A stretch of DNA of 64,000 nucleotides from Hymenobacter cellulosilyticus (GTDB lineage Bacteria; Bacteroidota; Bacteroidia; Cytophagales; Hymenobacteraceae): contig NZ_CP095046.1 in the NCBI RefSeq assembly GCF_022919215.1, positions 3,524,501-3,588,500 on the forward strand, in the 5' to 3' direction. Positions 56,858-64,000 of this stretch are shown here, one piece after another. A program made the translations under genes and the position numbers. Every line of letters starts with the position of its first letter. Positions within the stretch are counted from its first letter, which is position 1. The notes beneath the pieces are model-generated. The model was given only the letters and a program-made list of their open reading frames with translations, searched no databases and was not told the origin of the DNA.

Positions 56858-58312
56858 TTACGCGCGGTTTTTGAGGAAGTCGTAGAGCAGGCGCACGGTG
56901 GTGCCGGTGCCGCCCTTGCCGCGGTAAGAATCGGGGGCCATCAGGTAAGCCGGGCCGGCAATGTCGAGGTGAACCCAGGGGTAACCCACGGCGAAACGCT
57001 CCAGGAACTTGCCGGCCGAAATGGCGCCGGCCTCGGCCTTGCCCAGGTTGTTGATGTCGGCAATGTCGGACTTGATGTGGTCGGCGTATTCTTCCCACAT
57101 CGGGAATTCTACCACCCGCTCGTGCACCCGGTTGCCGGACTTTTTGAGCTCGGCCATCTGGTCTTCCGAGGCTGTGCCCATGGCCACAATGCCTTCCTTG
57201 CCGATGGCGCGGGCCGCTGAGCCGGTAAGAGTCGCAATGTCGACCACAAATTCGGGCTCGTATTTGCGGGCAAAAGCCAGGGCGTCGGCCAGAATCAGGC
57301 GGCCTTCGGCGTCGGTGTTCAGCACTTCCACGGTCAGGCCGCTGTACATGGTCAGCACGTCGCCGGGGGCAAAGGCCAGGCCGCCGGGGCGGTTGTCGGT
57401 GGCGGGCACCAGGCCAATGACGTGGAGCGGAACCTGGTTTTTAGCCAGGGCATAGAGCACGCCGGTTACGGCCGCGCCGCCCGACATGTCGCACTTCATC
57501 ATGTCCATCGAGGCCGGGGTGGGCTTCAAACTCAGGCCGCCCGTGTCGAATACGACACCCTTGCCCACCAGTACGTAGGGCTTGGCATTGGTGGCGCCTT
57601 CCGGCTTGTACTCCATAATGGTAAAGGTGGGCGGCTCGGGGCTGCCCTGGTTGACGGCCAGCAAGCCGCCCATGCGCAGGGCCTCAATGCGGACCAAGTC
57701 CAGGATTTCGGTGTGGAAACCGGCTTCTTCGCCCGCGGCGGCCATGCGCTCGGCAAACTGCTCGGCGTTGAGCTTGTTCAAGGGCATGTTGATCAGGTCC
57801 CGGGCCAGAAACACGCCCTGCAGCACCCCGTCCAGCTCCTGTAGCTCCTTTTCGGAAGCACCACCGACCACGTGAATGTGCGTGAGCTTGGCGGCTTCCT
57901 TGGATTTCTCGTCGGTCTTGTAGCCCTCAAACTGGTAGGCCGTCAGCGCCAGGCCCTCTACCAACGCCAGGGCCAGCGTGGCATCAGCGTGGCCCGACAA
58001 GTCCTGCACGTAGAGCTCGGCTACCTTGGCGGCCTTGAGTTGGGCGTGTAGCTGGTGGCCGCTTTTGCGCATGGCTTCTGCTACGAGGTGAGTCGTGGCT
58101 TTTTCGGCGGCCACCACAAAGAAGTGCTGGTGCGAAAAGTGGTTGACCGTGATGAGCTTGCTGTCGGTGGCGAGCTGGTTGGCAACGTACTGGCGGGCAG
58201 CCTCGTGCAGGTCCTGCAGGTGCTGGGGAAGCTCCTTGGTGCCGGCGGGCAGCAGGAAGACGGCGGTGGCGTGCTGGGGCAGCTCGGCGGCGGTGGCTAG
58301 TTGAATCGACAT
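56858..58312 (-). CDS. pepA: Leucyl aminopeptidase (M17 family)
   Basis: A 484-residue cytosolic exopeptidase with the dinuclear metal site: Lys and Asp in VGKGVVFDTGGLSLKP, Asp in MKCDMSGGAAV, and the M17 signature NTDAEGRLILADAL with its Asp and Glu ligands. The N-terminal macro-like domain is of normal length. It releases N-terminal residues from peptides. The start at 58312 gives the usual MSIQLATAAELPQHA. A rsmA promoter on the other strand overlaps its first codons. Confidence 0.95.
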   Translation of the reverse strand: MSIQLATAAELPQHATAVFLLPAGTKELPQHLQDLHEAARQYVANQLATDSKLITVNHFSHQHFFVVAAEKATTHLVAEAMRKSGHQLHAQLKAAKVAELYVQDLSGHADATLALALVEGLALTAYQFEGYKTDEKSKEAAKLTHIHVVGGASEKELQELDGVLQGVFLARDLINMPLNKLNAEQFAERMAAAGEEAGFHTEILDLVRIEALRMGGLLAVNQGSPEPPTFTIMEYKPEGATNAKPYVLVGKGVVFDTGGLSLKPTPASMDMMKCDMSGGAAVTGVLYALAKNQVPLHVIGLVPATDNRPGGLAFAPGDVLTMYSGLTVEVLNTDAEGRLILADALAFARKYEPEFVVDIATLTGSAARAIGKEGIVAMGTASEDQMAELKKSGNRVHERVVEFPMWEEYADHIKSDIADINNLGKAEAGAISAGKFLERFAVGYPWVHLDIAGPAYLMAPDSYRGKGGTGTTVRLLYDFLKNRA

Positions 58313-58329
58313 AGACGGGCGTATCTTTG
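58301..58329 (+). promoter_or_regulatory. Probable rsmA promoter
   Basis: TTG at 58301-58303, 18 bases, then TATCTTTG at 58322-58329. It overlaps the start of the divergent pepA gene and would give a leader of about 145 bases before rsmA. Confidence 0.45.
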
Positions 58330-58480
58330 GGGCGAGTTAGGGCGCGCAAGGTAGGCAGCCTTTGGTAGAACTGAAGTATCAGGACCCGCAACCAAGTGGT
58401 TCGAATTTCCTGGGCTTCCCCACGGCTGCCGCGGCTCTTTCTTTTTCCTTCTACGCTTCATCGGCGCACATTTCTGCAAA

Positions 58481-59337
58481 ATGGACCACGTTAGCCCCAA
58501 AAAACATTTAGGCCAGCACTTTCTGGCCGACCCTAACATTGCGCGGCGCATCGTGGACTCGTTGCGCCTGCCCGACGGCGTGACGGAAGTGCTGGAAATC
58601 GGGCCGGGCATGGGCGTGCTCACCGGCGACCTGCTCAAGCACCCCGAGTATCGCACCACGGTGGTCGAAATTGACCGGGAATCGGTGGACTACCTCGGGC
58701 GCAACTTCCCGGCCCTGGAAGGCCGCATCCTGTCGGCCGACTTTCTCCGGCAGGACCTGAGCAAGCTGTTTCCCGAGCAGCCGCTGAGCATTATCGGCAA
58801 CTTTCCCTACAACATCAGCAGCCAGATTTTCTTCCAGGTGCTGGCCCACCGGCAGCAGGTGCGCGAGGTAGTGGGCATGATTCAGAAGGAAGTGGCCGAC
58901 CGGCTGGCCGAGCCCCCGGGCTCCAAAACCTACGGGATTCTGAGCGTGCTGCTGCAGGCGTTTTACACCGTAGAAATGCTCTTTACCGTGCCGCCCCACG
59001 TGTTTATTCCCCGCCCAAGGTGCAGTCGGCCGTGGTGCGCCTCACGCGCAACGCTACCGAGCACCTGGGCTGCGACGAGAAGCTGTTTTTTCAGGTGGTC
59101 AAGCAGGCGTTTCAAACCCGGCGCAAAACCCTGCGCAATGCTTTGAAGCCCTTCGGCATGGTGCCCGAAGCCACGACCAACCCCGTGTTTGAGAAGCGCG
59201 CCGAGCAGCTCAGCGTGGCCGATTTTGTGGAGCTGACCAAACACATTGAGCAGCACCGCGTTGTTGCCCCACCGGCGGTGAACAACGCCAAGTCCCGCCG
59301 TGCGAAAAACGTTGCCGACGAAACCGAAGAAGAATAA
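58481..59337 (+). CDS. rsmA: 16S rRNA dimethyladenosine transferase (apparent frameshift)
   Basis: A protein of about 285 residues if one C is added to CCCC at 59009-59012. The corrected join reads VFIPPPKVQSAVVRL, the family's conserved PPPKV block. It has the N-terminal KKHLGQHFLADPNIARRIV, the SAM-binding VLEIGPGMGVLTGDLL and the catalytic NFPYNISSQIFF. It dimethylates two adjacent adenines near the 3' end of 16S rRNA. The C-terminus (after HIEQHR) is a basic disordered extension of about 25 residues. It is co-directional with the next three genes. Confidence 0.93.
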
Positions 59338-59355
59338 GCTTCGCTAATTCCGTTT

Positions 59356-59979
59356 ATGTACAAGGTAAGTGTTGTGGCTCTGAGCCTGTTGCTGGTTGGT
59401 TTCTGTACCGATACCTCTGGCCCAACCTTTAGCGGCCGGATTATCTATCGTCATTCGTTTACCAGCCTTGATGGGACTGATATAACCGCCAAGCTGGTGC
59501 CGTACTTCGGCGCCGAAATGTGGACTTATATTAACAATGGTAATTACAAAGACTACGACGAGAAGCAGCAGTTGACCCAACTCTACACCAGCGCTTCCAA
59601 CCAGTATCAGGTATTCCAGAACGGCAAGCTTTTCAAAGCTTTCAGAGCTGATACGCTGCTGACAACGGACGTACAGATTACTGCCCTCCCCGACACTGCC
59701 ACGGTGCTGGGCTATTCCTGCAAGGCCCTGCAGATTGTCGAAGACGGAGTAACAACGGTTTACTATTACGCACCTGGTTTAGCAGTTGATCCAGAGTCGT
59801 TTTCCCGGCACACCCTGGGCCAGTGGTATGCCTACATGCGTGCTACCCACGGCGCTCTAACTTTGCGCTACCGCATCACGAATCCCAAATATGGTTATGT
59901 AATGACGAGTGAGGCTATGTCAATAAAACCAATGGCATTAAACAAAACTGATTTTTCCACCACCGCAGCTCCTCGCTAG
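59356..59979 (+). CDS. Exported hypothetical protein (GLPGLI/DUF4412-like)
   Basis: A 207-residue protein with an N-terminal signal (YKVSVVALSLLLVGFC), where the Cys at residue 17 could be a lipid-attachment site. The body has a beta-rich pattern: FSGRIIYRHSF at the start, TATVLGYSCKALQI in the middle, TVYYYAPGLAVDPESF next. It resembles GLPGLI/DUF4412 proteins, which share an internal LGY.C.K.. motif; this is a weak match. Base composition is slightly more AT-rich than neighbouring genes. It begins 18 bases after rsmA and may be co-transcribed. Confidence 0.65.
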   Translation: MYKVSVVALSLLLVGFCTDTSGPTFSGRIIYRHSFTSLDGTDITAKLVPYFGAEMWTYINNGNYKDYDEKQQLTQLYTSASNQYQVFQNGKLFKAFRADTLLTTDVQITALPDTATVLGYSCKALQIVEDGVTTVYYYAPGLAVDPESFSRHTLGQWYAYMRATHGALTLRYRITNPKYGYVMTSEAMSIKPMALNKTDFSTTAAPR

Positions 59980-59984
59980 AAGTT

Positions 59985-60941
59985 ATGAGCCTTTGCCTCT
60001 GCGTAGACGAAATGCACCCGTCGCTGCCCGAGTTGCTCGAGCCGCTGGGCATTACCTTGCACTACCGGCCCGATCTGAAAGCCGCCGAAATACCGGCGGC
60101 CCTGGCCGCTGCGCCCTACGACGGCCTGATTGTGCGCAGCAAAGTGCGCATCACGGCCGAGCTGCTCGCGCACGGCTCGAACCTCCGCTACGTGGCCCGG
60201 GCCGGAGCCGGCGTCGATAATATCGACGAGGAGGCTTTAGCCGCAGCCGGCGTGACGTTGGTGAATGCGCCCGAGGGCAACCGGGACGCAGTAGGCGAGT
60301 ACACCCTGGGCCTGCTGCTGGCCTTGTTTCGCAACATCGTGCGGGCCGACCGGGAAGTGCGCCAGGGCCTGTGGCAGCGCGAGGCCAACCGGGGCGAGGA
60401 AATTGCGGGCAAGGTCGTGGGCATCCTGGGCTACGGCCACATGGGTGCGGCCTTTGCTAAGCGCCTGAGCAACTTCGGCTGCACGGTGCTGGCCCACGAC
60501 CGGAACCCCGACCTCCCCGGCGACCATAACGCTATTCTGGTAAGTTTGCTGGAGCTGCAGGAGCGGGCCGATGTGCTCAGCATCCACATTCCCTACGAGG
60601 CCCGCAACCGCCACTTCGTGAATGACGAGCTGCTCACTGGATTTCGCAACCCGATCTGGCTGCTGAACACGGCCCGGGGCGAGGTTCTCGACCACACCGC
60701 CCTGGTGCGGGGCCTGCAAAGCGGGCAGGTGCGGGGCGCCGCCCTCGACGTGCTCGAAAACGAGAAGCTCGCCACCCTGACCGAAACCCAGCAAGCCACC
60801 CTGGATTATCTGAAAGCCTCGCCCAGCGTTATTTTTTCGCCCCACATCGGGGGGTGGAGCTTTCAGTCGTACCAGCGTATAAATGAGGTGCTGGCCCGCA
60901 AAATCGGAGAATTTCTGCGGGGCGTCCGGGCGGCGCACTAG
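59985..60941 (+). CDS. D-2-hydroxyacid dehydrogenase (phosphoglycerate dehydrogenase-like)
   Basis: A 318-residue NAD-dependent dehydrogenase. The Rossmann motif is GKVVGILGYGHMGAAFAKRL. Catalytic residues are the Arg in LLNTARGEVLD, the Glu region in ALDVLENEKL and the His in FSPHIGGWS. The N-terminal substrate domain includes YDGLIVRSKVRIT and VARAGAGVDNIDEEAL, typical of SerA-like enzymes. No C-terminal ACT domain is present. The substrate could be 3-phosphoglycerate or another 2-hydroxyacid; no serB or serC is adjacent. It starts five bases after the preceding gene. Confidence 0.9.
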   Translation: MSLCLCVDEMHPSLPELLEPLGITLHYRPDLKAAEIPAALAAAPYDGLIVRSKVRITAELLAHGSNLRYVARAGAGVDNIDEEALAAAGVTLVNAPEGNRDAVGEYTLGLLLALFRNIVRADREVRQGLWQREANRGEEIAGKVVGILGYGHMGAAFAKRLSNFGCTVLAHDRNPDLPGDHNAILVSLLELQERADVLSIHIPYEARNRHFVNDELLTGFRNPIWLLNTARGEVLDHTALVRGLQSGQVRGAALDVLENEKLATLTETQQATLDYLKASPSVIFSPHIGGWSFQSYQRINEVLARKIGEFLRGVRAAH

Positions 60942-60961
60942 CAGAAATTGCCGCGGGTTCG

Positions 60962-60969
60962 TATATTTG
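60962..60969 (+). promoter_or_regulatory. -7 element of greA
   Basis: TATATTTG, a perfect TAnnTTTG, about 75 bases before the greA ATG. Confidence 0.5.
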
Positions 60970-61043
60970 TCCTAAACCTGTTTCGGAGAACGGTCGGCCC
61001 AGCTGACCGTTCTCCTTGTTTTTTAGCAAACCCATCCACTGAC

Positions 61044-61517
61044 ATGGCTTCCGTTAATTACTATACTCCTGAAGGCCTGCAGAAACTCAAAGACGAGCTG
61101 CAGGACCTCAAAATCCGCGGCCGGGCCAAAGCAGCTGAGGACCTGCGCGAAGCCCGCGACAAAGGTGACCTGAGCGAAAATGCCGAGTACGATGCGGCCA
61201 AAGAAGCACAGGGCCTGCTGGAACTGAAAATCTCCAAGCTGGAAGAAATCGTCGGCAACGCCCGCGTTATCGACGACACCAACATGGACGTGACCAAGGT
61301 ATTGATCCTGAGCAAGGTAAAGCTCAAGAACCTGAAGAATAACATGGTGCTCGACTACCTGCTGGTGGCCGAGGAAGAAGCCAACCTGGCCGCCGGCAAG
61401 ATTTCGGTGAAGTCGCCCATTGGCAAAGGCCTGCTGGGCAAGTCGGCCGGCGACACGGCCGAAATCACCGTGCCCGCCGGAAAGCTGCAGTTCCAGATTC
61501 TGGAAGTAAGCCGGTAG
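61044..61517 (+). CDS. greA: Transcription elongation factor GreA
   Basis: A 157-residue factor that rescues backtracked RNA polymerase. The N-terminal coiled coil runs from YYTPEGLQKLKDELQDL to about residue 75, with the acidic tip EARDKGDLSENAEYDAAKEAQ (two acidic residues that coordinate Mg in the secondary channel). The C-terminal FKBP-like domain ends ISVKSPIGKGLLGKSAGDTAEI. The length and tip identify GreA rather than GreB or Gfh. The start is the ATG at 61044, since the longer ORF from 60948 includes the promoter. Confidence 0.95.
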   Translation: MASVNYYTPEGLQKLKDELQDLKIRGRAKAAEDLREARDKGDLSENAEYDAAKEAQGLLELKISKLEEIVGNARVIDDTNMDVTKVLILSKVKLKNLKNNMVLDYLLVAEEEANLAAGKISVKSPIGKGLLGKSAGDTAEITVPAGKLQFQILEVSR

Positions 61518-61535
61518 AGGTGAACTTGTGAGATT

Positions 61536-61653
61536 GTGAAATGGTGAGTTTTTCCATTTCACCCAAGGGCGAAGCTGTCAGCTTCGCCCTTTTGCGTTTT
61601 GACCCGTACTTTGGCGCAAGCAGAACCTCAAACTCACCACCTCACCATTTCAC
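61536..61653. repeat. Inverted repeat with GTGAAATGGTGAG arms
   Basis: GTGAAATGGTGAG at 61536-61548 is the exact inverse of CTCACCATTTCAC at 61641-61653. Further copies of the same short words (CCATTTCACC, CACCACCTCACC) surround both arms, so this looks like a small dispersed palindromic element spanning the greA-HIT gap. Confidence 0.6.
61565..61593 (+). terminator. Terminator after greA
   Basis: AAGGGCGAAGC, loop TGTCA, GCTTCGCCCTTTT, about 50 bases beyond the greA stop codon and nested inside the inverted repeat. Confidence 0.8.
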
Positions 61654-61664
61654 CACCTCACCCT

Positions 61665-62563
61665 ATGCCCTCGATTTTCTCCCGCATCGTTTCGGGCGAG
61701 CTGCCCGCTTATAAAGTTGCCGAGGACGAGCACCACCTGGCTTTTCTCGACATCACGCCCCTGGTAGAAGGCCACACGCTGGTCATTCCCAAGCGTGAAG
61801 TCGACTACATCTTCGACATGGCCCCGAGGAACTGGCCGCCCTGCACCAGTTTGCCCAGCGCGTGGCCAAGGGCGTGAAGGAAGCCGTGCCCTGCAAGCGG
61901 ATCGGGGTGGCCGTTATCGGCTTGGAAGTGCCCCACGCCCACATCCACCTGATTCCGATGACGCGGGTGTCGGACATGAACTTTGCCAACCCCAAAATCA
62001 AGGTGGACGAGCGGCGCATGAACGAGCTGGCCGCCGCCATCAGCGCCCAGGTGCCCGCCGCCGGCAAAGGGGGCCAAGCGGCGGCCGTAGTAAAGCCCCT
62101 GGCCAGCAAAGCCGAGCGGGAAACCACCGAAGCCACCGATGCGCCTGCCGCCCGTGCTGCCAGCGACGCTACCGACCCCACTTCCCAGCAGCTGCAGAAT
62201 CTAACCCAGGGGCTGCAGTTTGTAAGTGAATCCGAAGCGCCGCTGGAGGTAGTCAGCTACGAGGCACCCGGTGGAGCCCTGACGGAGGCCGCTCTGCTCA
62301 AGATTACGGGCCAGCCGGCCTCTGCCAGCGTTGAAACCGTGGACCTGATGCACTTTCTGCGCAACCACACGGCCGATGACGGCGTGCTTGGGGACCCGGA
62401 GCTGGCTAACCGCTACAAAGCCCTGCAGATGTTTCTGAAGCAGGAGCTGGAAGAAACCAAGGTGTACCGCGTGGGCACGGGCCCCCAGGTGCAGGCCTAC
62501 GCCCTGGGCCGCACCACCGACGGCAAGCTGGCCGGTTTCAAGACCGTGCTGACCGAGACCTAA
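61665..62563 (+). CDS. HIT domain fused to a NuiA-like domain (apparent frameshift)
   Basis: A protein of about 299 residues if one C is added to CCCC at 61822-61825; the corrected join reads FDMAPEELAALHQFAQRVAKG. Residues 1-130 are a HIT-family nucleotide hydrolase: FSRIVSGELPAYKV, HLAFLDITPLVEGHTLVIPK and the triad VPHAHIHLIP (H91-H95). A disordered Ala/Thr/Glu linker covers about 131-175. Residues of about 176-299 match nuclease A inhibitor (NuiA)-like proteins, with LTQGLQFVSESEAPLEVV, LLKITGQPASASVETVDLMHFL, EETKVYRVGTGPQVQAYALG and TTDGKLAGFKTVLTET. No stop codon separates the halves in the corrected frame. NuiA of Anabaena inhibits a non-specific nuclease; the combination with HIT is unusual. 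Confidence 0.8.
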
Positions 62564-62608
62564 GCCGCCGGTAAACAGCCTTCAGCACCTAGAAAACAGT
62601 TTCGACCT

Positions 62609-63205
62609 ATGAACGAGACCTTGACCATTGCCCTGGTGACGTTGGGCGTGGTGGGCGGCGGCATTCTGCTGCTTCAGCATATTCCGCTCGGCCCTAACTA
62701 TCAGGACGGCGAATTTCGCCGCCACCTCACTGCGTCCGAAAAGGCCGCTCTGGCCCGGGGTGATACGGTGGAAAAGGTGCACAAAGCCTACCAGGACGTG
62801 TGGCATACTTATTACGACCAGGGACCCTTGCGCGTGGAGCCGCTTGGTGGCAAAAAGTATAAGTTCACGCCCTATGGCCACTGGCAGCGGCTTTCCAAAC
62901 AAGGCCAGTTCCAGGCCGACATGCACTATAGAAACCCTCTGCGGGACACGTACTGGCGGGAATACCTGCCCGACGGCTCCCTGGATTTTATTCTGTATTC
63001 GCTGCCGGCCGTTGTGGACGGGGACACGGTGACGGAATCCCGGATGGTGTATTTTACCCTCGTTGGAGCCAAGGATACAGCCTTCGTAAGCCACAGCTTT
63101 TCGAAAGGCAACAAGGAGGTAAAAGGGTTTTACTTTTCCCGCGATACCCAGGGCAAGCGCCCGATGCCCAAGGAGTGGAAGTTTTCCCGCTACAACTTCG
63201 AGTGA
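62609..63205 (+). CDS. Hypothetical membrane-anchored protein
   Basis: A 198-residue protein with one N-terminal membrane helix (LTIALVTLGVVGGGILLLQHI) and a soluble remainder. Part of it (HYRNPLRDTYWREYLPDGSLDFILY) resembles a single YwqK-like strand pair. No family is assigned. It follows the HIT-NuiA gene by 45 bases and has its own terminator. Confidence 0.65.
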   Translation: MNETLTIALVTLGVVGGGILLLQHIPLGPNYQDGEFRRHLTASEKAALARGDTVEKVHKAYQDVWHTYYDQGPLRVEPLGGKKYKFTPYGHWQRLSKQGQFQADMHYRNPLRDTYWREYLPDGSLDFILYSLPAVVDGDTVTESRMVYFTLVGAKDTAFVSHSFSKGNKEVKGFYFSRDTQGKRPMPKEWKFSRYNFE

Positions 63206-63233
63206 TACCGGAGCTGCAGCTTTTTACTGGCAT

Positions 63234-63269
63234 AAGGCCCCGGTTCCGCCTGGAATCGGGGCCTTTTTT
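63234..63269 (+). terminator. Terminator after the anchored hypothetical gene
   Basis: AAGGCCCCGGTTCC, loop, GGAATCGGGGCCTTTTTT, about 30 bases beyond the stop codon. Confidence 0.9.
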
Positions 63270-63487
63270 GTGGTTGTTAGGGCCTGGTACACTCCAAAAC
63301 AACAAGCTAACCGACCCATAATGGTAGGGTGAGGGCCCCAGGGCTGAGCGCGCCACGGAGAGAAGACAAGTAAAAACAGCGTTTGTAGCCAGGAGAGGCC
63401 GTTGGCAGGAGGGAGCAGCGAAGCTGGCACGAGCAGTGTGGCTGAAGCGGGCAACAACGAAACTCCGAACCCTTATTTCGCCTTGCC

Positions 63488-64000
63488 ATGTCACTCTATT
63501 CAGTTCTTCTCTTTCTCGTCGTTTTTCTGTTGCTGGGTTTGCGCATCGCCCAGGAATACGAGCGGGCCATTGTCTTTCGCCTCGGTCGGTTTGTGGGCAC
63601 CCGCGGGCCCGGGCTCTACTGGATTATCCCGTTTATCGAGCGGCAGCAAACCATCGACATCCGCACCAAAACCGTGGACCTGGAGCAGCAGGAAACCATT
63701 ACCAAGGACTCGGTAACCATCAAAGTGAATGCGGTGCTCTGGTTTCGGGTGGTAGACCCGGCCGGGGCTATTATCAAGGTTGCCAACTTCAACCAGGCCG
63801 TGTATCAGCTTTCCGTCACGGCGTTGCGCAACATCATCGGGCAGCACCAATTGGACGAGGTACTTAAGGAACGGCAGCAAATCAACGCTACGCTGCAGGG
63901 CCTGGTGGATGCCGCTACCGAAGCCTGGGGCGTCAAGATTGAAATGGTCGAAATCAAGGACGTGGAAATTCCCGAATCCATGCAGCGGGCCATGGCCCGG
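63488..64000 (+). CDS. Slipin/stomatin-family SPFH protein (3' partial)
   Basis: An open frame of 171 codons from the ATG at 63488 to the right edge. Residues 1-20 are a membrane anchor (LYSVLLFLVVFLLLGLRIA). An SPFH (prohibitin-homology) domain follows: EYERAIVFRLGRFVGTRGPG, TKTVDLEQQETITKDSVTI, VNAVLWFRVVDP, LRNIIGQHQLDEVLKER and AWGVKIEMVEIKDVEIPESMQRAMAR. This is the bacterial slipin pattern. Such proteins scaffold membrane microdomains and often partner with an NfeD protein, which would lie beyond the window. The C-terminal coiled coil is cut off. Confidence 0.9.
   Translation, partial: MSLYSVLLFLVVFLLLGLRIAQEYERAIVFRLGRFVGTRGPGLYWIIPFIERQQTIDIRTKTVDLEQQETITKDSVTIKVNAVLWFRVVDPAGAIIKVANFNQAVYQLSVTALRNIIGQHQLDEVLKERQQINATLQGLVDAATEAWGVKIEMVEIKDVEIPESMQRAMAR

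Overview
The window looks like a chromosomal segment of a Bacteroidota bacterium, most likely Hymenobacter or a close relative (Cytophagales). Support comes from G+C-rich coding sequence, a secreted Asp-box protein with a type IX secretion (T9SS) C-terminal sorting domain, DUF4290, DUF3109 and DUF4846 proteins, the Bat-type vWA/TPR pair, and promoters of the TAnnTTTG (-7) / TTTG (-33) class used by the Bacteroidota primary sigma factor. The genus is inferred from overall protein character; no marker rRNA is present.

Layout. 1-4.8 kb (mostly minus): a YwqK/MORN-like repeat protein running off the left edge, a thiolase, and batB-batC. 4.9-5.5 kb: tRNA-Ser, tRNA-Pro and tRNA-Arg. 6.2-12.6 kb (plus): T9SS cargo protein, gyrB, a RidA protein and ppk1. 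12.7-22.4 kb (minus): Ppx/GppA phosphatase convergent with ppk1, a 1245-residue metallophosphoesterase/outer-membrane-barrel fusion, a YdjM-type membrane protein, a sirtuin, a DUF4846 protein and topA. 22.8-31.7 kb (plus): a chemosensory cluster with a soluble poly-HAMP receptor, CheW, CheY, CheB, CheA and CheC. 31.9-33.4 kb: ureohydrolase and holin-family membrane protein. 33.5-39.2 kb (minus): DUF4349 lipoprotein, murA, DUF4290 and a UvrD/PcrA helicase. 39.3-45.7 kb is a looser accessory stretch: DUF3109, glyoxalase, a hypothetical gene with a 40-codon overlapping ORF, a decayed resolvase, a membrane-bound AraC regulator, a serine hydrolase, an SDR remnant and a membrane protein. 45.8-49.4 kb: alpha-amylase with CBM20, ADP-ribosylglycohydrolase and a small membrane protein. 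49.4-55.0 kb (minus) is the housekeeping string yceD-rpmF-plsX-fabH-efp-accB-accC. 55.1-58.3 kb: XRE regulator, pdxA and pepA. 58.5-64 kb (plus): rsmA, a secreted protein, a 2-hydroxyacid dehydrogenase, greA, a HIT-NuiA fusion, an anchored hypothetical and a slipin cut by the right edge.

A striking property of the window is that 14 otherwise well-preserved genes, including accB and plsX, are each split by one or two frameshifts. All 19 events are restored by adding one base, and all lie in short G or C runs. This points to systematic under-calling of G/C homopolymers in the underlying assembly rather than to real gene decay or programmed frameshifting. I annotate these genes as single CDSs and give each disrupted run. 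The resolvase and SDR remnants have a different pattern of damage and look like genuine pseudogenes.

The most interesting biology is the chemosensory cluster. Its receptor has eight near-identical 92-residue HAMP units and no membrane segment, its CheB has a receiver without the phospho-acceptor aspartate, and no cheR is present. Other points of interest are the HIT-NuiA and phosphoesterase-barrel fusions, a MurA with Asp in place of the catalytic Cys, and several palindromic intergenic repeats.
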